Shown here: piece by piece, positions 7,049-14,266 of the stretch
Layout: each line of letters begins with the position of its first letter
How positions within the stretch are numbered: the first letter of the stretch is position 1
Assembly (NCBI GenBank): GCA_050696075.1
Contig: JBOGUF010000062.1
Location: 1 to 16,124 of the forward strand
DNA: 16,124 nt
Source: JBOGUF01 sp050696075
GTDB taxonomy: Bacteria > Chloroflexota > Chloroflexia > Thermomicrobiales > UBA6265
Direction: 5' to 3'
Translations under genes and position numbers: made by a program
The notes under the pieces: model-generated
Told to the model about the DNA's origin: nothing
The model's database searches: none
The model's input: only the letters and a program-made list of their open reading frames with translations

Positions 7049-7092
7049 GCGAAACCGGGGCGAAGATGACGCCATCCTCGCCCCGGTTTCGC
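7049..7092. terminator. Strong bidirectional terminator-like hairpin between convergent genes
   Basis: GCGAAACCGGGGCGA (7049-7063) and its exact reverse complement (7078-7092) form a 15-bp perfect stem. Within the loop, GATG and CATC (7065-7068, 7073-7076) can extend it by 4 bp beyond an A-C mismatch, leaving an ACGC tetraloop. It lies between the ends of modB (7016) and the convergent minus-strand gene (7113). There is no run of T on either side, so it is not a classic intrinsic terminator, although position and symmetry suit termination from both sides. Confidence 0.75.
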
Positions 7093-7112
7093 GAGCCCCC
7101 AACACCAGGCAG

Positions 7113-9581
7113 CTACGGAAGCCGTGCGCTCCAGCCAAGCGCGCGGTGCTGCCAGGCGCCCCGAATTGACCAGTTGATGCCGGCGGCGGCTGTTTCAGGT
7201 GGCGCGTCGCAGGCGCCCCAAAGGCCGGCGCCGTTCGCCTCGGCTGTCGCGCGGGCCGCCTCCAGCCAGGCGGCGAAGCGGGTGTCCGGTTCTTTGATGG
7301 CCGGGATTGCCGCACCTTGGACCACGAGTGCCTCGGCGACGAGCCGCCGCCCGCGGTTGTCGTCGACAACCCAGACGTCGCGGGTGAGGGCGTCCTCGCC
7401 GGCCGTGTTGCGTCGCTGCCGCTCCAGCCAGACGGTTTGGTCGTCGACGAGCGCCCGGTTGGCTTCCGCGGCGTCCACGGCGTAGCAGTCGCCGGCGACG
7501 GGGGCGGCTATACCGGAATAGCGGACCAGCCCGCGTTCGCCATCGACCTCGACCAGGATCGTTTGACCGTCCACGACCTCGACCACCGTCCCTTCGACCA
7601 GCTCCGGCGGTGAAGACGCCGTGGCGTCGCCAGCGAGCGCGCCGTCGAGGTTGATTGCCGTCTCACCGGTGAGCAGTTGCAGGCGCTCCGCCGCGGGATC
7701 GACCAGGAACACAAGCGCTAACTGATGGCTCTCGCCAGGGGCGAAGAGGACCGCGTCGGAGGCCCGGTAGGCGGGGACGAAGCCGAGGAATTGGGCGACC
7801 GCGCCGGAGGAGGCGTCGAGCGGTACTGTCGCCGCGTCCGAGGCCGTCACGCGCAGGCGGAAGTCGTCCATCGTCATTGTCGCCGTCTCGTCTGCCCAGT
7901 TCTGAGCGGTGACCACCAGGACGACCCACTCCACGCCGGCTGTGGCGGGAAGGGCGAAGTCAGGCAGTTCGGCGTCGCGCCGCGCCGATGTGATCGTGTA
8001 GCGGAAGGCGCCGCTGGCGACGACCGGGGCCGCGGTTTCGCCCTCGCCGAGCGTGGCCGCTTGCGGCGGAATCCGGCCCGGCGTCGGGGCGGGCGTTGCC
8101 TCTGGCGTTGTCGTGGCGGACGGGCTTGGTTCGCCTGTGACCGTCGGCTCCGGCGTTTCGGTGGACGCCGTTGTCGGATCCGGGGGTGGGGTTTCGGTCG
8201 GCGCTATCGTCGGTTCGGTTGTCGCGGTTGGTGGCGGCGGTTCCTCCGTCGGAGTCGGCGACGGCTCCGGCACATTGGTCGGCGTCGCGGTCGGGATGGG
8301 TGGTTCGGGCGTCGGTGTTGGCTCCTCGATCGCTTCTCCTTCCGAGATTTCGGCCTGCTCGCCGGCGGCTTGGCCCGCTTCCTCAGGCTCGGTGGTCGGC
8401 GTCGGCGTCGGCGTCGGCGTCGGGTCGGGCGTGGCGGTCGGTGTTGGCTCGGGTGTCGGTGTTGCGGTCGGCTCGGCGCGCTCGGTGACGGCGGTGTCGC
8501 CGCCAACTCCGAGGGCGACGGAGGTTGGCACGGGTGGGGTCGTGGGCTCGGCGTTGCCGGTCTCGGCGACGGTGTCGGGCGCGGCGGGCTGGCCGGTCGG
8601 GGTCGGTTGCGGCGCGGTTGTCGGGGTGGGCGTGGGTGTCGGATCGGCGAAGTCGATGCCGAGCGTGTCCCGGGTTTGGGCCGGAAGACGAGAGGCGAGG
8701 TCGCGACCGGGATTGTCGGGCAGACGCCCGGTGCCGAAGAGGGCGGCGGCGACGAGCAGGAGGACGAGACCGCTGAGCCGGATCGCCCAGCCGACGCGAC
8801 CGCGCCGGTTCGGCTTCGGCAACTCAATCGGTTGCAGCCAGGCGGTGTGGCGAGGGATGCCGCCGTCCGCGGGCGCGGTGGGGAAGGTTGCCGGTGGTTG
8901 CGCCCCGCGGGTCGTGCTCGTCGGCGCCTCCGCTGGCGGTGTGTCAGAGCGCCAAGGCGGGAGTGGGTCGAAGTCGTGGCCGCGCCGGCGTGGGCGGCCG
9001 GTGAGGGTCGGGAAGTCGTCCGGATCGAGGACCGCCAGCGTGTTGAGATCAGGGGTCGTGCCCCAGCGTTCGGGCAGAGGTTGCGAGACGTGGCGTGCCG
9101 GCGGCATGGACGGAGGTTCGGGGAGTGGCTCGCCATAGGCAAATGGGGGCGTTGGCGAACGCTCATACTGCCGAGGAGGCTCCGCGTGCGGGCGATCCCA
9201 ACCGTTGCCGTTGGACGCGCGGGCCGGTGTGCCAAGCTCGGACCCGGCGAGGAGGGAAACGAGGCGAGCGGCGGCGCGTCGTCCCTCGCTGGGCACGACG
9301 AGCAGCTCCTCGGCCGTGCCGTCGCCCGGCGCGATGGTGAAGCGGAGCGAGCCGTCCGGCATCATCGCGGGCGCCGGCCGTAGCCAAGCTCGCGGCGCAT
9401 CGAGGGCGACCGACCCACCGCGGGCGAAGGCGACCCGGTCCGGAGTGACGATCAGGCGGGCGGCGAGATCGATGCCGTCGCCCGCGATGAGCACCTGACC
9501 CTCCCAGACGATGCCCTCGGCCTGGAGCGCGCGGCCGTTGGCGCCGCGCGGCCGGCCGACGATGGGCGTCTGGTCCTGCAT
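7113..9581 (-). CDS. Membrane-anchored protein: N-terminal beta domain, Pro/Thr linker, DUF4352-like domain and degenerate SNase domain
   Basis: An 822-residue protein. Residues 20-113 look like a small PH/GRAM-like beta domain (EGIVWEGQVLI, ARLIVTPDRVAFARGG). A disordered Pro-rich part follows, then one membrane helix (about 266-283) after a basic PNRRGRVG. Residues 313-503 are rich in TPTPTP. Residues 520-648 resemble DUF4352 (strand-rich, EWVVLVVTAQNWADE, FAPGESHQLALVF). Residues 663-791 resemble a staphylococcal nuclease/TNase domain: VVEVVDGQTILVEVDG, RYSGIAAP, and AEANGAGLWGACD at the end. Compared with staphylococcal nuclease, Asp21, Asp40 and Glu43 appear as Gln673, Ala692 and Val695, while Arg35 and Arg87 appear kept (687, 734). 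Nuclease activity is therefore unlikely. The ATG at 9581 is chosen because AAGGGGG lies 6 nt upstream. The role is unknown; an extracellular surface or binding protein is plausible. Confidence 0.75.
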   Translation of the reverse strand: MQDQTPIVGRPRGANGRALQAEGIVWEGQVLIAGDGIDLAARLIVTPDRVAFARGGSVALDAPRAWLRPAPAMMPDGSLRFTIAPGDGTAEELLVVPSEGRRAAARLVSLLAGSELGTPARASNGNGWDRPHAEPPRQYERSPTPPFAYGEPLPEPPSMPPARHVSQPLPERWGTTPDLNTLAVLDPDDFPTLTGRPRRRGHDFDPLPPWRSDTPPAEAPTSTTRGAQPPATFPTAPADGGIPRHTAWLQPIELPKPNRRGRVGWAIRLSGLVLLLVAAALFGTGRLPDNPGRDLASRLPAQTRDTLGIDFADPTPTPTPTTAPQPTPTGQPAAPDTVAETGNAEPTTPPVPTSVALGVGGDTAVTERAEPTATPTPEPTPTATPDPTPTPTPTPTTEPEEAGQAAGEQAEISEGEAIEEPTPTPEPPIPTATPTNVPEPSPTPTEEPPPPTATTEPTIAPTETPPPDPTTASTETPEPTVTGEPSPSATTTPEATPAPTPGRIPPQAATLGEGETAAPVVASGAFRYTITSARRDAELPDFALPATAGVEWVVLVVTAQNWADETATMTMDDFRLRVTASDAATVPLDASSGAVAQFLGFVPAYRASDAVLFAPGESHQLALVFLVDPAAERLQLLTGETAINLDGALAGDATASSPPELVEGTVVEVVDGQTILVEVDGERGLVRYSGIAAPVAGDCYAVDAAEANRALVDDQTVWLERQRRNTAGEDALTRDVWVVDDNRGRRLVAEALVVQGAAIPAIKEPDTRFAAWLEAARATAEANGAGLWGACDAPPETAAAGINWSIRGAWQHRALGWSARLP
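8395..8424. repeat. Hexanucleotide tandem repeat coding the TPTPTP linker
   Basis: GTCGGC is repeated four times (8395-8418), followed by GTCGGG. It codes for alternating Thr-Pro on the minus strand. Similar but less regular G-rich tracts continue through about 8080-8640, within the same linker. Confidence 0.8.
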
Positions 9582-9758
9582 CGACAACCCCCTTGACGTG
9601 CCCGTCCTGCCGCGCATGAGCGAAGCGCGTGGCCGGTGGGCAATCTCCATGGCACCGGTGGGCCGCGTCCCCTCACCTCCGCGGCGCACCGGCAGCGTGC
9701 TGACCTCTCCACAGCGTCGGCAACGATGCCCAATAGTGAACGGACGCTATGTACGTAC

Positions 9759-9767
9759 AGTCTACCA
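9759..9767 (-). promoter_or_regulatory. Weak extended -10 promoter candidate for the SNase-like gene
   Basis: On the minus strand TGGTAGACT (9767-9759) fits the extended -10 pattern TGnTAnnnT. No good -35 is visible, and the leader would be about 170 nt. Confidence 0.3.
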
Positions 9768-9844
9768 CACCCGTGCAAGCGGGGTGTAGATGGCCGTGAC
9801 GTCGTCATGTGCAAGAGTGATCGTCTTAGGGACGCGGCGGCACG

Positions 9845-9871
9845 CGGGTGCGGCAAGCAGCGCACCGACGG
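9845..9871. repeat. Single degenerate arm of the 14008-14145 inverted-repeat element
   Basis: This 27-bp stretch with core GCGGCAAGCAGCGC matches the right arm of the element at 14120-14146 at 24 of 27 positions. A clear second arm is not found nearby; only a short, poor match (CCCCTAGG at 9894-9901) lies about 25 bp beyond. Confidence 0.6.
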
Positions 9872-9896
9872 GGTTCGTGCCAGGTAGCGAGTGCCC

Positions 9897-10583
9897 CTAG
9901 GACGAGATAGAGGTCGAGGGTTCCGGCGCGGGGGTCACATCTGAGTTTGGGCCGCCGGCCCGTTCCGCCATGGCGATGGGCAGGGCCGGCGACGGTTTGT
10001 CCATCGGGGCGGGGATGCGCTTCTCGAAGTCGATCCAGATGCGCTTGTCGTTGCGGCAGTCGTAGAGGCGGCAGACGTGCGGGCGTTGGGCGTGGATGGT
10101 GCAGGCGCGGGATTCGGGGTGGCAGTGGGTGCAGTAGCCGTCGGCGCCGCGCTTGATGAAGTAGGGGTTGCCGTAGTCCCACTTGGCAACCCCTTCTTCG
10201 AGATCCTGCGCGGTGAGAAAGAAGGGGAAGCTGCAACAGCGGGCGTGGCAGAGGTGGATCCGGTTTTCGCAGTCGATTTCGACGCTCGCCTCGTCAGCGT
10301 ACTTGTCGCCTATCTCGGCCAGGCGGACCCGCGGGCGCGGGAGATCGTTGATCGCGTCGCGCGCCTGGAGGGTCGCCGGGCCGATCTCTTCTTCCGAGAG
10401 CACGCCCTTGTCGATCAGGAGCCCGGTGAGCGCCGTGATCGAGGCGAGGGCTTCGGTGCCCTGGACTTGCCCGACGTGGAGCATGATGTGGGCAAACCGG
10501 AGACCGCGTTCGAGTTCCTGGCGCTGCTCCGGCAGCATCATCTCATCGGGACGAATCTCCGGGCCGGTCTCGTCAGACATCAT
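9897..10583 (-). CDS. YkgJ-like cysteine-cluster (putative metal-binding) protein
   Basis: A 228-residue cytoplasmic protein. The first 90 residues look helical and charged. The middle carries nine cysteines in the YkgJ/UPF0153-type pattern: Cys105, Cys112, Cys116-Cys117 (CENRIHLCHARCC), then CTHC (151-154), Cys161, Cys171 and Cys176 (RPHVCRLYDC). This family is thought to bind zinc or an iron-sulfur cluster; its function is not settled. The C-terminus ends in a Pro/Ser-rich tail. Two adjacent ATGs occur at 10583 and 10580. AGGGG ends 4 nt before the first and 7 nt before the second, so either may be used. The longer open frame upstream lacks support and would run into the helicase gene. It is transcribed in the same direction as the helicase, with a 241-bp gap. 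Confidence 0.8.
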   Translation of the reverse strand: MMSDETGPEIRPDEMMLPEQRQELERGLRFAHIMLHVGQVQGTEALASITALTGLLIDKGVLSEEEIGPATLQARDAINDLPRPRVRLAEIGDKYADEASVEIDCENRIHLCHARCCSFPFFLTAQDLEEGVAKWDYGNPYFIKRGADGYCTHCHPESRACTIHAQRPHVCRLYDCRNDKRIWIDFEKRIPAPMDKPSPALPIAMAERAGGPNSDVTPAPEPSTSISS

Positions 10584-10824
10584 TGTTCCCCTGGTCGCTG
10601 AGATGGCACGCCCGCCCGGACGCGGTGCGACCTTCGGAATAGCCAGCGACGGTCTTGTCGACCGCGCGTGACAGGATTGTACACCCGGCGTCGAGCGGTC
10701 GGGGTACGGGCTTGCCTCCTTGTTCATATCCTCGATACATAGGCTGTCATCTTGTAGAAATTGTACATCTGGTCCATGTATATCCGCGTCGGTGGGCAAG
10801 TATGGCGTCGATGTGCCGAATCGG
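10584..10824. other. Relatively AT-rich gap between the helicase and the YkgJ-like gene
   Basis: This gap is visibly richer in A and T than its surroundings. It has two copies of ATTGTACA (10676-10683 and 10760-10767), each giving a minus-strand TACAAT that could serve as a -10 for the YkgJ-like gene. Neither has a clear -35 at 17 bp. No T-rich terminator hairpin for the helicase was found. Confidence 0.4.
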
Positions 10825-13800
10825 TCAGTCCGACGATGCTTGAGGAGCCGTCCGGCGAGTGGACCGGCGCTTGGACGGCTTGGACGTGGCCGGAATCTCT
10901 TCTGCCGGGGCATTGCCGTTTGGTTCGGGCTCCAATGGAGGGGTTTCGATGGGGGCGAAACCGAGGGTGAGCGACTGCTCGACGATGCCGCGACGCAAGA
11001 GCTTCTCGGCCTGCTGAAGCGACGCGCGCAGGGGGTGTTCGGGCATCACGCCGGCGAGCATCTCACGCACCTGGCGCATCAGGTCGATGGTTTTGTTGAA
11101 GGTGAGCACGAGATCGCCTTCGGAGAGCTCGATCGTCTCCCCGATTTCAGCCATCGTCGCGCCTCGACACCAGTCGCGGGCGGCGCCATAGAAGCTCGGG
11201 TTGTGCCCCTCGGAGATGTAGAGACCATTGTCCCGCTCCTCGCCGAGGACGGCGTGTTCGAGTTCTTCCAGGCGGCGGCGGACCAGCACCAGCGGGTCCG
11301 GTAGCGTGTAGTGGTTCGCATAGCGGAAGTCGCGGTCGAAGCTGAACCAGGAGAAGACCTCGGCCACATCCTCCGGCGGCAAGCGGTCGAGGACGCCCCG
11401 GTCGATCAACTCGCTGAGGATCAGCCCGTCGTTGTCGAAGATGTCGGCGAGCATGTCGGCCTTCGACGTCGGATAGGCGCGGTGCAGGTAGCCGAAGCGG
11501 TGCAGCACCTCCCGGATACCCCGGATCACCCCACGGATGCGCGCCTCTTCGGCGTCCACCTCGCGAGCCAGGATCTCTTCGAGCGCCCGCCGCTCCTTTT
11601 CCAAACGTTCTAACCGGATCAACGAGTCGCGATGCTCCTTCCGGACGGGGCAACGATGGCAAGGGTGTTGTTCGCGAGCGTCCTGCAAAGACCGCGTCTG
11701 TTCGTGGACCTCGTTCGCTTGCCGGCCGAGGCGTGCGAGCTGGCCGGTCAGCCGCGTCTGCTCTTTGGCGCGGTGCTCAGTGGCCATCGCGTCGAGGTCC
11801 GGCAGCCCCAGGCGCTTGGCCCGCCGCCAGAGGTTGGTGATCTCGTTAGCCGGGACAAGTTCAGTCGCGTTCGTCACTACATCCGGCGGCTCAAAGAGGC
11901 CCTTCGGCACACGGACGACTTTGCCGTCAGTCAAATAGTCGATCTGGCGGTACTCGGACACCAGTTCGATCCGCTTGCCAAAGAGGAAGAGCCCCACCCC
12001 GCCGCGCGCCCCGCGTCCCAAATAGACGCCCCAACCGTGCGTTCGATGGTGGGCCAGCAGGCCGATCGGCGCGGCGCGGAAGGCGCGGCGCAACGCCTGG
12101 CGTCCCGGTTCCGGCCACGGCGGCGAGGACGAGGATCGCTCAGCATCACTCAGCGTCTGCTGTGTCCGCCGCTCCTTGTGCTGCTGGGTGGTCAGGGTGG
12201 CATTGATGACGCGGTACTCGTCGAGTAACTCGTCGCCCGCTTCGAGGCCGATCAGACAGCCCTTCGGCACGCCGACGATGTCGCCGCCGATCTCGACGAT
12301 GTCGTCCTCGAGCTGACGGATGCGCTGGCTGGTCTGGAACTGCGCCAAACTCTGCTGGAGCATCGTCCGCACCCGTTCGCCATGTGGCGGGTCCCAGAGA
12401 TTGAGAACGGTGTTGTAGCGAACGGCGAAGGCGGAGCGGACCGGTTCCAGGTCGCCGGTGGCGACATCGAGCGTCTCGCGGAAGGTGATCCAGGGCGAGT
12501 AGGGCACGATGACGTGTCCAAACGCGTCCATCCCGCGCCGCCCAGCGCGACCGGCCATCTGCTGGAACTCGTTCGGAATCAGCACGCGCCGGCGCCGGCC
12601 ATCCCATTTGCTCATGCGACCGATGATGACCGAACGGGCCGGCATGTTGACGCCGAGGGCCAGGGTATCGGTGGCGAAGACGATCTGCATCAGCCCGCGC
12701 GAGAAGAGGACCTCGACTAACTGCTTCAGCACCGGCAGGAGTCCGGCGTGGTGGAACCCGATGCCCTTGCCGGCGAGCGAGGTAATGAGCCGGACCTGTT
12801 CCAGCTCTCGGTCCTCCGGGCGCAACGCGGCGAGGTAGTGGCCGACCGTCTGCTCGATCCGCGCCTCTTGCGCCTTGGTGACAAGGTGCGGCCGCATCAG
12901 GGCGAGGCGCTCGGCGTAGGTCTGGCAGTCGTTGCGGCTGAAGAGGAAGTAGATCGCCGGCAGCATCTCCTTGGCGAGCAGCGCATCGACGATTTCGCGC
13001 GGCCGCGGCTCGTCCATGTCGCCGGTGTTGCGTTCGGTGATGCGGCGGCCGTGCGGCCCGGCGCGACCGGCCTGCTTGCGCAACTCCCCGCCGGTATGGG
13101 GGAAGTTGCGCAGTTGGACGCCGTTGTGGTCGACCACCTGATGCAGCTTGCCGTCGAGGAAGTAGTAGAGCGAGAGCGGTACCGCCCGTTCGGTGTGGGT
13201 GATAAGGCGGATCGGGCGGTGGGTGCGGCTGATCCAGGCCGCGATCTCCTCCGCGTTGGAGACGGTGGCCGAGAGGCAGATCAGCTTGATGTGCTCCGGG
13301 CAGAGAATGATCGCTTCTTCCCAGGTGGTGCCGCGCTCCTGGTCGGCCAGGAAGTGGATCTCGTCGAAGATGACCGCATCGACCATGTCGAGATCCCACG
13401 GCGTCTGCAACAGCATGTTGCGCAGGACCTCGGTCGTCATCACGACGACGCGGGCGTCGCGGTTCTCCGAGACGTCGCCGGTCAGCAACCCGACCTGATC
13501 GCCGTAGATCTGGCGGAGGTCGCGGTACTTCTGGTTGGAGAGGGCCTTGATCGGTGTGGTGTAGAGGACCCGCCCGGTCTCTTTGAACGCTTCGTAGACC
13601 CCGTATTCCGCCACGATCGTTTTCCCGGTTCCTGTCGGTGCGGCGACCATCACCGAGTCGCCGTGGATCAGGGTGCGGATAGCCTCGCGCTGGAACTCGT
13701 CGAGCGGGAAGGAATAGAGGACCGAGAATTGGTTGATCTCGGCCTCGGTGCTGGGGTCGTGCTCAAGGGTGTAACCGAAGGCGGGGTGGGCGTCAGGAAC

Positions 13801-13938
13801 GACGAAGTCGAGGGTGCGCGCGGGGAACTGTTCGAGATGGTCTGGCTGGTCTGCCGGCGATGTCGCCGCTTTGCTCGCCTTCTTACGTGTCAAGTTCCTG
13901 CTCTGGGTGAAGGCCGGCGCCGCCGCCGGCGCGCTCAT
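10825..13938 (-). CDS. helY: Ski2-like DEVH-box RNA helicase with DSHCT domain (HelY type)
   Basis: A 1037-residue superfamily 2 helicase. Motifs appear in order: I APTGTGKT (100-107), Ia TTPIKALSNQKYRDL, Ib MTTEVLRNML, II DEIH (192-195), III SAT (223-225), IV IYFLFSRNDC, V FATDTLALGVNMPA (421-434) and VI QMAGRAGRRG (460-469). The last third contains a DSHCT-type C-terminal domain (FGYLHRAYPTSKADMLADIF, DRLPPEDVAEVFSWF, TFNKTIDLMRQVREM). A charged, coiled segment with CHRCP lies before it. The protein ends in a basic, Pro-rich tail. Relatives (Ski2, Mtr4, HelY) unwind RNA, often in RNA decay. The ATG at 13938 is chosen since the frame upstream runs through a repeat element without protein-like character. 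There is no clear ribosome site, so the start is less certain than the function. Confidence 0.92.
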   Translation of the reverse strand: MSAPAAAPAFTQSRNLTRKKASKAATSPADQPDHLEQFPARTLDFVVPDAHPAFGYTLEHDPSTEAEINQFSVLYSFPLDEFQREAIRTLIHGDSVMVAAPTGTGKTIVAEYGVYEAFKETGRVLYTTPIKALSNQKYRDLRQIYGDQVGLLTGDVSENRDARVVVMTTEVLRNMLLQTPWDLDMVDAVIFDEIHFLADQERGTTWEEAIILCPEHIKLICLSATVSNAEEIAAWISRTHRPIRLITHTERAVPLSLYYFLDGKLHQVVDHNGVQLRNFPHTGGELRKQAGRAGPHGRRITERNTGDMDEPRPREIVDALLAKEMLPAIYFLFSRNDCQTYAERLALMRPHLVTKAQEARIEQTVGHYLAALRPEDRELEQVRLITSLAGKGIGFHHAGLLPVLKQLVEVLFSRGLMQIVFATDTLALGVNMPARSVIIGRMSKWDGRRRRVLIPNEFQQMAGRAGRRGMDAFGHVIVPYSPWITFRETLDVATGDLEPVRSAFAVRYNTVLNLWDPPHGERVRTMLQQSLAQFQTSQRIRQLEDDIVEIGGDIVGVPKGCLIGLEAGDELLDEYRVINATLTTQQHKERRTQQTLSDAERSSSSPPWPEPGRQALRRAFRAAPIGLLAHHRTHGWGVYLGRGARGGVGLFLFGKRIELVSEYRQIDYLTDGKVVRVPKGLFEPPDVVTNATELVPANEITNLWRRAKRLGLPDLDAMATEHRAKEQTRLTGQLARLGRQANEVHEQTRSLQDAREQHPCHRCPVRKEHRDSLIRLERLEKERRALEEILAREVDAEEARIRGVIRGIREVLHRFGYLHRAYPTSKADMLADIFDNDGLILSELIDRGVLDRLPPEDVAEVFSWFSFDRDFRYANHYTLPDPLVLVRRRLEELEHAVLGEERDNGLYISEGHNPSFYGAARDWCRGATMAEIGETIELSEGDLVLTFNKTIDLMRQVREMLAGVMPEHPLRASLQQAEKLLRRGIVEQSLTLGFAPIETPPLEPEPNGNAPAEEIPATSKPSKRRSTRRTAPQASSD

Positions 13939-13945
13939 ATCGCGC

Positions 13946-13989
13946 GTGTGGCACGGGGGTTCCCGCTGAACATAAGTGTAGCACGGGGG
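13946..13989. repeat. Direct repeat GTGTrGCACGGGGG around the helicase promoter
   Basis: Two 14-bp copies (13946-13959 and 13976-13989) match at 13 of 14 positions and start 30 bp apart. One overlaps the predicted -10 of the helicase gene; the other lies between the predicted transcription start and the ATG. This is a plausible operator pair, but no factor is known. Confidence 0.5.
13975..13983 (-). promoter_or_regulatory. Extended -10 promoter for the helicase gene
   Basis: On the minus strand TGCTACACT (13983-13975) fits TGnTAnnnT. The -35 region (TCCGGC at 17 bp) is poor, which is acceptable for extended -10 promoters. The leader would be about 30 nt. Confidence 0.45.
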
Positions 13990-14007
13990 ACAGCGCCGCC
14001 GGACCAT

Positions 14008-14145
14008 CGTAGGGCCGCCGCTTGCCGCGCCCGCGCGGCGAAGCCGCGCATCGCGGGGTTCGCCACCGGCCGATAACCGTTCGACGGGCCGCATGTGCGG
14101 CATGTCGGCCCGCGGCTGACGGGCGCGGCAAGCAGCGCCCCTACG
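14008..14145. repeat. 138-bp palindromic element with 26-bp inverted ends
   Basis: The left end (14008-14033, beginning CGTAGGGCCGCC) and right end (14120-14145) are inverted repeats with 24 of 26 positions matching. The shared core is GCTTGCCGCGCCCG. The interior has further short palindromes, including GCGCGGC-GAA-GCCGCGC and paired GGGCCG/CGGCCC. It encodes no protein. It could be a small non-autonomous element or a REP-like repeat; a related arm at 9845-9871 supports a family. It lies just upstream of the helicase promoter. Confidence 0.65.
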
Positions 14146-14173
14146 GTAGTGAAGGGTGGTCAAGTTTCCCACC

Positions 14174-14213
14174 TAGGATCTCCGCGGACCGGGTTGGGAG
14201 ATCGAGGGTGAGG
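14174..14213 (-). pseudogene. Short duplicate of the C-terminal coding end of the gene at 16063-16124
   Basis: These 40 bases match 16075-16114 at 34 positions. Read on the minus strand, in frame with and just after the stop of the glycosidase gene, they give SLTLDLPTRSAEIL. The other copy gives TLDLPARSAVIL at the true end of its gene. It looks like the leftover 3' end of a lost or rearranged gene. Confidence 0.5.
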
Positions 14214-14266
14214 CTCGGCGGCGGCGGCCGCGGTTCCGGGCAGCGGCGCGACGAGTGAGCCGGGTA

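Larger units (their letters stand above)
9582..9896. other. Intergenic region between the YkgJ-like gene and the SNase-like gene
   Basis: 315 bp without a convincing gene. It holds a weak extended -10 for the downstream gene (9759-9767), a 10-bp perfect palindrome TGTACGTACA (9750-9759), and a single GC-rich repeat arm (9845-9871). The minus-strand open frame that reaches to 9689 is an extension of the downstream gene without codon or ribosome-site support. Confidence 0.6.

Noticed and set aside
7725..9383. Long plus-strand open frame (552 codons) opposite the SNase-like gene
   Set aside because: Its translation is rich in Arg and Gly with no domain, and it mirrors the Pro/Thr linker codons of the real gene. 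High G+C makes long antisense frames common.
10584..10913. N-terminal extension of the YkgJ-like frame
   Set aside because: It overlaps the 3' end of the helicase gene, and a good ribosome site supports the internal ATG pair at 10580-10583.
12748..14076. Plus-strand open frame (442 codons) opposite the helicase
   Set aside because: It covers the conserved helicase motifs in antisense and runs through the repeat element; no protein family character.
13939..14172. N-terminal extension of the helicase frame
   Set aside because: It crosses the palindromic element and the predicted promoter, and its Arg/Cys-rich translation does not resemble a helicase N-terminus.
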